Origin: Trichoderma breve | Taxonomy: Eukaryota > Ascomycota > Sordariomycetes > Hypocreales > Hypocreaceae | Length of the DNA: 64,000 nt | Direction of reading: 5' to 3' | Assembly: GCF_028502605.1 (NCBI RefSeq) | Contig: NC_079235.1 | Span: 4,588,001-4,652,000 of the forward strand | Part shown: one piece after another, positions 56,945 through 64,000 of the stretch | Layout: the number at the start of each line of letters is the position of its first letter | Position numbering within the stretch: the first letter of the stretch is position 1 | Notes under the pieces: generated by a model | Databases searched by the model: none | What the model was told of the DNA's origin: nothing | Seen by the model: the letters and a program-made list of their open reading frames with translations, nothing else | Made by a program: the position numbers and the translations under genes

Positions 56945-59552
56945 TTACATGTTCTCATTCCATATGAAATTGAGTTCATCATCAAATACACCGAATGTTT
57001 GCGTAAAGTCCGCTCCAAATGGCGCAATGGATGCGTCAAATGGATGAGCTAACCAGTCCTGATTGATACCATAATCTCCGGCGGTGGCATCGACTGCTGG
57101 CATCGCAGTTTCCGCATGTTCGCTAGCTGGGAATCCCTCTGTATTCGACGCAAAAGTGTTGGTCGGCCGTGAAACTCCCAGAATACTAACGAATCTTTCT
57201 CTGAAGCTTTGTGTGTAGGTCTCTAAAAGAGATGCAAAAATCCCAGCAAGGTGCAGATCATCAACAATGTGAAGACGGAGCACTCGGGCGCTATGATCGA
57301 TCAGTTCGAGAGATGCGTTGAGTTCGTCCGTAGGGACTCCAAGTGCGAGCGCCTATGAACGTTAGTTTCTAAAAAGTATATAGCGAAGACAAAGGTATTG
57401 CTTACCTTGAGCAAGAAGATGCACGACGAGATCGCTCTTACGTATGTGCGAACAGGCAGATACCTCAGTCGCCCAATTTCAGCAAACCCAAGAATGATTC
57501 GGAGAACATCTTTTGCTGCTACAATCACACTTTGTATAAAAATATAGTCCTCATAGTAGAAGTCAAAGATTGACGACATCACACTGTTAGGCACTTCATT
57601 TGCCTGTTGGCTCATTTTGCGTTCCGCCGCTGCTTGTAAAGCGAGAGAATAGAGATATATCTTTGTGTAAAGAAAGTCAACGGCTAGGAATTCACGAAAT
57701 GGCCCAGCCGCTACAAGGACGTAAGTAAAAAGCTTTTATTAAAATTCATCCAAGGGAATGTCCGTACCTGTGGCTGCTGTGTATTTCGTCCACCAATCTT
57801 CCAGTATCGGCTTAAAATGATCCAAGATTCGACGATATCCCCCGCTTTTAACAAGCTCTCGCGTTGAGGCTTTTGATGCGAAGAGTAGATCATGAGACGC
57901 ACGTGTCAGCCGACTGAGATCTACCCACAAGGACATAGACTCGATCCAATGGTCACTAAGCTGGGAAGTCGGTGATTGTTTGAGCGCATTTTGCGACAAA
58001 CTAAGTAGCGTGTGAGGAATGAGCGCGGAAAAGCCGATTCTGAAGGCCAATTGGTTCATGTACAAGTACAATACTACTCTTAATCGCTGTCGTCTTTGCC
58101 TGTTAAATTCATGAGCTGTAGTTGATTCAGAGATGCTATCATTGTCTCCCTCCTCGTCATACAGCCCCAGCTCATGACCAACACTAGCTGCAGATTGAAT
58201 GAGAGACCTGTGAGAACTCTATTAGTAACATTGAAAGTAAAGATGAAGCTAGTGACGTACCAAGACATCCGATCCGATCTTTTCATTGGCTCTACTACAC
58301 CTTCCAACCATCGGTAAGTAGCTATAAGATGTCAGTTGTAGCATAATATGATTGAGAGAAGCAGGTGATTTACTCGAAGATGGACCGTCCTTGGGAGTAT
58401 CATCCTCCGAATCCCATGCCTCAATATCCGGAGGCAAGTGCAGCGATCGAGCATGCCACTCAGCCATTAGGAGGAAGCCTTCCACGGTCCCAAGACTTCG
58501 CGCCGAACTTACAATGCCTTTCTCCTGCCCCCATATTACACGCTGTAAGAGCGACTGACAATATCGCCAGAGTCGATTATGTAAAAAATAGCTGCGAGAT
58601 AGCCAGCCGTCGCCATGCAATAAATGATAACGGCTTGATAGGGTGAGAATTACAGTGCATAGGACAGGCTCCGTATCAATTAAATTGAGAAAGTTATCAG
58701 GGTTCCCGTACCAGTCACTGATGACAGGTGTGAAAGGACACATGTTCCTGAAAAATCTAAAAGAGGATATTAGAATGGGTCTCCTGGCAGTCTCATGGCA
58801 TACACGTACAGAATGACAAACGTTGCCGCCTCCTGAGCAGTCAACCATCGTTTTTTGACGAACTTTAACCTGGAGAATGCCTGGATAACCTCTGGCGGAG
58901 GTTGGACAACATTTTCAGCAGGATATGCCCATTCCCAACCTTTGGAAAGCCGCGAAGAATTGAACCCGGGTGTTCGTACTGAATTGTTGTCTGTATTGAC
59001 ATGCAATGACTCCTCATCATTTGTGGTAGGCCGAGCTGCAGAGTCGCTGGTGTGGTAAACTTCAGCTGCTTCAAATAAGAGATTTAGAGCTTCGGATTGG
59101 TTGGACACTACTGTTCTAGTAACACGATCTGTTAAGTCGCTCAAGGGTGAGTCGTTCTGCTGTGGATGTATGCTCTGTTCCGTCGCTGCTGAGCCCGACA
59201 AATGGCTGCTGGAGCCATCGTCGCCTAGTAGGGTCTGTGATCGTTGGCCCCATTGCGATGTGCCGGCACCAGTCGTTCCATTACGCGATGTCGCGTACAC
59301 ATTGGACGTCCGGTTCTCTTCGCCCTCTGCTTGACTTCCATGTCGTGCCGACTGCTTCTGGGACCGCTCCGCTGTGAAAATACACTCTTTTCGCTCCCGC
59401 TTGCACCTCATGCACACGGGATCGGCTCCGGGTGGCGGGTCTGGGATCAAGCATCGGGCCTTGCGCTGGCGGCACCGGACACAAGCTTGATACGCCCTCC
59501 TGGGAATCTTGATAGCAGCCGCCGCGGCATCAGGCGGCATAAACTGGTCCAT
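56945..59552 (-). CDS. Zn2Cys6 transcription factor, Aro80-like
   Basis: Start ATG at 59552. The zinc cluster is CVRCRQRKARC then CMRCKRERKEC, preceded by RRAYQA, the lead-in seen in Aro80-type regulators. A Ser-rich linker leads to the regulatory domain (TEPVLCTVILTLSSRYHLL; GTVEGFLLMAEWHARSLHL; LGLYDEEGDND), split by several introns. The last exon ends at 56945 with an aromatic acidic tail (FTQTFGVFDDELNFIWNE) that may be an activation domain. Internal intron borders are only partly resolved. Family assignment rests on the finger, the domain layout and the CGG-N7 arrays, one of which lies in its own promoter. Aro80 in yeast senses aromatic amino acids and induces their catabolism. Confidence 0.85.
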
Positions 59553-59997
59553 CTTGCGATAGTATCATGTACTCCCCCCGCAATCTACAGCAGCCCGTAG
59601 GAGCGGATAACGGTGGGTGATTATTTTATGTACCGGGGAGCGAGGTTGTGAGGTGTGGCAAAGGGCGGCCGAAGACGGAAAAGTGCGGAAATGTCCGCAG
59701 CCTTGTCAAACAGCGATCTCCTACGTATCACCTGGGGGGGAGTTTCCGCTAATGTTAACCACATTTGGGCCTATCATCGGAGCTTTGCTTAGGCTCGAGC
59801 TAATGGGATCTCTGTAGGCATATAAAGAGAACGTATTCGGCGCAAGGAGAAGAATAAAAAGTGGTCATGGAAAATAAATCCAAGCGTTACATGCGATTGA
59901 AAGGGTTTGTAGTAGGGGAATATATCTATATAATATCCTTAGTTCATAGTTTATACTATCACTACATATGAGAGTGTTGGATATTCCGTACAGTTTA
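59553..59997. other. Divergent-side spacer between Aro80-like and HET genes
   Basis: Holds the promoter of the Aro80-like gene, including the decamer array listed separately, and the 3' end of the HET gene. No gene. Confidence 0.5.
59653..59699 (+). promoter_or_regulatory. CGG-N7 decamer array 3, own promoter of the Aro80-like gene
   Basis: CGG starts at 59666, 59676 and 59686 at exact 10-bp spacing, flanked in the same register by degenerate TGG at 59656 and CGC at 59696. The perfect copies lie about 115-135 bp upstream of the ATG at 59552. This suggests self-regulation. Confidence 0.65.
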
Positions 59998-62945
59998 CTA
60001 AATAAGCACGATTACCTCATTCTCTATAATTTCAGAGCAACCGTCCCTATCTCCAAGGCCAATTCCGATCCGCCTAAAAGTCTTTGTTTCAATGTTCACT
60101 TGGTGCAACAGTAGCCGAACGAATCGCGTCGGGGTCCACATATCAGATTCAAGGACATCAATATACCAGCATTGATCGATTGGGTCAGCCATGCAGTCCT
60201 GGCGATACGGATCCAAAACTCCTTCGTCCGTATTCCACTCCGCCGGCTTTGCTAGTCTTCCGACTGTCCCCTTGAGGGTAATGGAGCCCGTCACGGCCGT
60301 CTGTGCCTCGTCAGAAATATTAGCATTAAAAGACACGACATCGGCAATGCAGCGCATTGCTCCGTATGCTTTTAGATGGCCTGCGAGGTCGTAAAGAACG
60401 AAAGCAGTCACCGAGGCCCAAGACCATGACGGAAATTGGGGATTGCGCATCGAGTGTTCGTAGACGCGAACTTCCCAGCAGAGACTCTCTAGTAGCCGAT
60501 CGCCCGGCCATACGCCGGCAACAAAGTTGCTCTTCATAAATGGTTCCATGGCATGACCCAACCCGACGATGGCAGTCAACCGGTCTCGTCTCTCTGTCAT
60601 GGTACGGCCGGTATAATCGTACACTAACTGCTGCCAATGCTTGAATACATCTGCATCCCCCCATCGATCTGTAAGCACCCCTCGAACAGCGTTCTTTGTC
60701 TCGGATCTTTCCCATGACGCGTAATCTGACAAGTGTAATGGTCCGGGCTGGCCCTCGGATGCGTAGAGATTGAAGCACTCCCACCAGAGCGTTCCGCGGC
60801 CATAGTACAAAATCCGCGTGCTCATCATTTGCTCTTGAAGAGTCCATGCCCGTTGGTGTACGGGTCCATACATGGAAGGTTCCATGGCAGGGAGAGTGTT
60901 GGGGCACGCAACGAGATACATGGGAGAACCAGGGACCTGGTGAGGGGTGGATCCTGCTTGCCACGCATATTCACGGAATGCCTTGGGTATCCTGTAATTC
61001 AAGCAGACTGCAGTTGAATTGCGAGTCTCTCGGAGTCGAAATAAGCCATCCTCACTGCTACTCGACGCCACAGTCGAAATTGTGAAGAATGCGCCAGCAT
61101 AAACGTGCTGCATATTCGCAACCTCGTGGGCCCACTCCACTCCATCGTCCTGAACGATGCAGATGGCGTCGATCCAGATATACTGGAACCCTAGGTCGCG
61201 AGCAACAACGATGGCATCCCGCAATGTCGCGGGTAATTCGTGGAGGGGCATCGCATTTTCGTGGCTCAATAAATTTGCTTTCGTCGTCTTGTAGAAACTG
61301 GAGTTGGCGGTGGCTTTTCCCCAGCAATAAGAAAGAGCGCAGTATCTGCCTTTTATGCCTTGGCTTCTGAATAGAAATGGAGCTCTTGTCTTATCTCCTA
61401 CATCAATGACACGGGTTGGTAGAGGCATCTCCCCACTGCAAAACTTCTTGCATGTGGTATGTGATTGCTCGCATTTGTCAAGCCAATGTTTTGCCAGTTT
61501 GAATGCTTCCGGGGAACTTGTCTCAGCCGTCCTGCCGTTATAGTGGCATGTGTTCAAGATTGTATCCTCTGCTCCGTAATAAATTGTTAATCCAGTCACA
61601 TAAACATGTCATCAGAAGCAAACCGTGGTTACTCACCATCTAAATGGGTTAAATGAAGAACAAAATTGAGAGAGGAGCCCATTAATATGCGCACCATGTA
61701 AAATGAACTTCCTGGGCGGATAAGCTCAAGAGCTACTGCTCCGACCACTTCCGTATTAAATTTTTCGATCTCCGTGTCACCCTTCTCTCCCAGCCAACGG
61801 CGTTGATAGCTCTCCTGCTTATCAATACCATCGGCTATCATACTGCAAAGTGGACAGCCAAGACGAGCTGACTCTTCCAAATGATCCCGCAGAGAATAAA
61901 GCTCAAACACAGAACAGTCACCATATACGGCAGTATCGTGACCTTCGGATCGTGTCTCGTATGTTGGACAGGCCCATGATTGAAATGCAACGCACTGCGA
62001 GCAGAAAGGCTTTTCTTTCCCTTGGAGATCCTCTACCTGACCAATTTCACACAGCGTGTTAAAAAAGCTCTTGATCAGTCGGCCACTCGTAAGAGATATG
62101 TCCATATCCCGATCACATAGGATTCCCTGGATGTCCGGCGTCGAAATAATCCACCAGTACACCTCCAGTAGGTCCTGAGAAGGAAACAGCTCCCGATGAG
62201 TCGATGCACAGAACAACTTGCGTGCCATGATACGGAGCTCGTCACGGAAATGCGACTCATAGCTGGCTACACTAGAAAAGTGGCCGCCGTGCTTGAGAAG
62301 TACAGCTATCGTAGGACCCTGTTTGTCTAGCAACGCAATATCCAAAGGTACCCAACCTTCTCTTGAAGCACAATTCACATCAGCGCCAGCTTCAGCCAGT
62401 TTCTGTACCATGCGCACATCCGCAAAACGTATGGCTTCGTAAATTGGAAGAGTATTCACTTCCACTTTTTCATGCGTATGCCAGTAGGTCGTCTCTTGGA
62501 AGGTTGCATCAACAACTGGAGCGTTCAGATCAGCGCCATGGTCAATCAAGAAGTCCACTGTCTTATGTTGATGGTTGTGAACCGCTTCCATTAACGCAGT
62601 TCTACCCAATGCGTTATGCAGATTGATATTAGCGCCGGAATTTAAGAGGAGTTCGGCAGAAGCATAATCTTCCAAAAATAAGGTCAGATGGATTGGAGTA
62701 TTCCAGCTATACCATCTGTACTTATTCTCGAGCCATTCCTGCTTTAAGTCTTGCTCCGTCCATATCGTATTGGGATCTATCGCGGCCTCCAGGGCGGCTT
62801 TCCACGCTGCAACATCATGTGGTACCAATGTTGTAGAGTACTCTTTTGGCTGCTGCGGTTCTTCTCGCCACTTTTTTTTCTGGGATTTTGACTTGGAGCG
62901 AAATTTAGTGGTGATGCCACCAGGGCCCAGTGAATAAGTAGGCAT
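59998..62945 (-). CDS. Ankyrin-repeat and HET-domain protein
   Basis: Exons 62945..61637 and 61568..59998 give 959 residues; the 68-bp intron joins LTHLD to EDTILNTCHYNG in phase, uniting what look like two separate frames. Residues about 90-260 contain ankyrin repeats (ALGRTALMEAVHNHQHKTVD; GADVNCASREGWVPLDIALL). A Cys-rich segment follows (FCSQCVAFQSW; ESARLGCPLCSMIADG). The HET domain then shows GRYCALSYCWG, YIWIDAICIVQDD, AGAFFTISTVAS and RAWTLQEQMMSTRILYYG. HET domains trigger cell death on non-self recognition in filamentous fungi. The usual order is HET first, repeats last; here it is reversed. Confidence 0.92.
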
Positions 62946-63713
62946 AGTTGGATATCCAGAATAAAATGCAGGTAGGAAGTGTTGATCGTAAATAATTAGA
63001 AACGGACAGTTTTTGTAATACGTGTCCCCTCTTGCCTTCCTGGCAGTTTTGGAAACCCCGCATTAGCAGCAGGGACTGTCACTATTTAGCAGACAGGAAA
63101 CCCCCGACGGATTAATCACTCCTTCAGGATTGGGTGGAAAGTATAGAATTGTGACTGGGTAGGATGCAGAATTACAGAATATATCGTGACTTTAGGCAGC
63201 TGCCAAGATAATCTATTAAAAGCAACAGGCAGTATATCTTATGTAAAACAGCAGATGTGTGATGCACTAGAAATTTTCGCGTATTCAGTAATATTAACCT
63301 GAGTAAATAAATTTGTACAATATCTAGGCCATTAATTTGTGATTGACTTTCTTATTTTCTACCTTGATGTATCAATAGGTGGTGTGCAGAATGCGGGGAA
63401 AATAGATTGAAGATTAATTGCCGATCGATCGCTCTTTAACAATTACACCACAGTTGCTCAATTAGATGCTTCTTGCTTGCGCGATGTAGCCATAGAATAG
63501 CCGTTATCTTTCCTATTGGTTTATTATTTCATCCGGATCGTCTCTATATAAGAGCCTAAACTCGTCTTCGGAATATTCTTTCGGAGTTTCAGATCGAAAG
63601 CATGTCCTTCGATGTCTTTCTCAGTGCGTTTATAAGGGTCAGATAGTGCCCCAAAACTGATGAGTTATTGAGGATCGCATTATGTGTATATCTACTCAAG
63701 GCAGCCTACAAAC
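62946..63713. promoter_or_regulatory. Divergent promoter region of HET and GH43 genes, TATA at 63545-63552
   Basis: No gene. TATATAAG at 63545-63552 lies about 160 nt before the GH43 start. Confidence 0.45.
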
Positions 63714-64000
63714 ATGTTTCTACGCCATATCAAAGCAATGAGATACTGGGGTTGCTGTCTTACGCTATTTGGCTCAATTGCACAGACAACAGCACACAAT
63801 TCTTCTTACTTTAATCCCGTCCTCGCCGGCTGGCATTCCGATCCCTCATGCACTGTTGTTGATGATACATTCTATTGTGTTACATCGACTTTCATATCTT
63901 TCCCTGGGCTCCCTATTTATGCTTCTAAAGATTTGGTCGACTGGAAGCTAGTAAGTCATGCCTGGAATCGTGAAAGCCAGCTTCCCGGCGCCAGTTGGGG
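63714..64000 (+). CDS. Secreted GH43-family glycosidase, N-terminal part (runs off right edge)
   Basis: ATG at 63714; the first 95 residues are visible. A signal peptide (RYWGCCLTLFGSIAQTTA) precedes the GH43 start: NPVLAGWHSDPSC contains the catalytic-base Asp position, followed by FYCVTSTFISFPGLPIYASK and DLVDWKLVSHAWNR. Relatives are beta-xylosidases and alpha-L-arabinofuranosidases acting on plant hemicellulose. The GTAAGT in DLVDWKLV is read through, since the protein continues as the family expects. Confidence 0.9.
   Translation, partial: MFLRHIKAMRYWGCCLTLFGSIAQTTAHNSSYFNPVLAGWHSDPSCTVVDDTFYCVTSTFISFPGLPIYASKDLVDWKLVSHAWNRESQLPGASW

Noticed and set aside
60326..60964. 212-codon minus-strand frame inside the HET gene
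   Set aside because: It overlaps the HET domain in another register, is Arg/Ser-rich as expected for a shadow frame, and has no family features.
59998..62945. Two separate genes (ankyrin protein and HET protein)
   Set aside because: A short intron with good borders joins the frames in phase, and the HET part alone would begin without its usual N-terminal segment.
63940..63960. Intron donor GTAAGT in the GH43 gene
   Set aside because: Reading through gives the expected family sequence (VSHAWNR), so splicing there would damage the protein.
1..64000. The whole window as one secondary-metabolite cluster around the NRPS
   Set aside because: Genes to the right of 12 kb are general metabolic or recognition genes, separated by large spacers and several unrelated regulators; only the oxidoreductase is close enough to be a fair partner.

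Overview
The window is nuclear DNA of a filamentous ascomycete (Pezizomycotina). Genes are split by many short GT-AG introns, mostly 45-100 bp with CTAAC-like branch sites. The gene families are also fungal: NRPS, Zn2Cys6 regulators with fungal middle-homology domains, a HET-domain protein, a Dal5-type permease, a DUF3425 bZIP and a Ser/Thr-rich wall protein. Genus cannot be read from the sequence. The neighbourhood is accessory: about 25 genes, six of them transcription factors, separated by AT-rich spacers holding repeats and decayed genes. Exon coordinates come from manual splicing; where the joined frame gives a complete conserved protein this is stated.

Region by region. 1-5104 (-): an unusual NRPS module (half of a dead PKS dehydratase, C, A, two near-identical carrier domains, thioester reductase), cut by the left edge. 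7365-8521 (+): quinone oxidoreductase. 8578-11173 (-): C2H2 regulator. 12535-13502 (+): Hsp31/DJ-1 protein. 14109-15335 (+): SDR. 15511-16804 (-): D-2-hydroxyacid dehydrogenase. 17181-19814 (+): Zn2Cys6 regulator. 20159-26639 (-): Dal5-type transporter, nitrilase and Zn2Cys6 regulator, a plausible nitrogen-scavenging group. 26.6-29.7 kb: gene-poor DNA with a 21-bp minisatellite, a degenerate ~75-bp repeat and a possible glycosyltransferase relic. 29679-30743 (+): secreted beta-propeller protein. 31087-31591 (-): sugar-transporter relic. 31637-34233 (-): Ctf1/AmdR-like regulator. 35077-36869 (+) and 37999-39109 (-): class III CoA-transferase and 3-hydroxyacyl-CoA/carnitine dehydrogenase, convergent. 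42125-43858 (+): UNC-93-like transporter.

44.2-52.4 kb: P450 (-) and fumarylacetoacetate-hydrolase-family enzyme (+) diverging from one promoter, then an intronless 1070-residue EAR-propeller/alpha-beta-hydrolase fusion and an SDR. Then a DUF3425 bZIP (52948-53959), a secreted Ser/Thr-rich protein (55251-56513), a second Zn2Cys6 regulator of Aro80-like layout (56945-59552), an ankyrin-HET protein (59998-62945) and the start of a GH43 glycosidase (63714 to the right edge).

The most striking signal is regulatory. CGG triplets repeated at exactly 10-bp spacing (CGG-N7-CGG) occur in three places: seven copies upstream of the propeller-hydrolase gene, five in the P450/FAH intergenic region, and three perfect plus two degenerate copies upstream of the Aro80-like regulator. 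This matches the known yeast Aro80 site layout (CCG-N7-CCG) and suggests a self-regulated aromatic-catabolism regulon in this window. The other main candidates for new biology are the EAR-hydrolase fusion, whose hydrolase lacks a normal nucleophile elbow, and the truncated PKS-NRPS-like enzyme.
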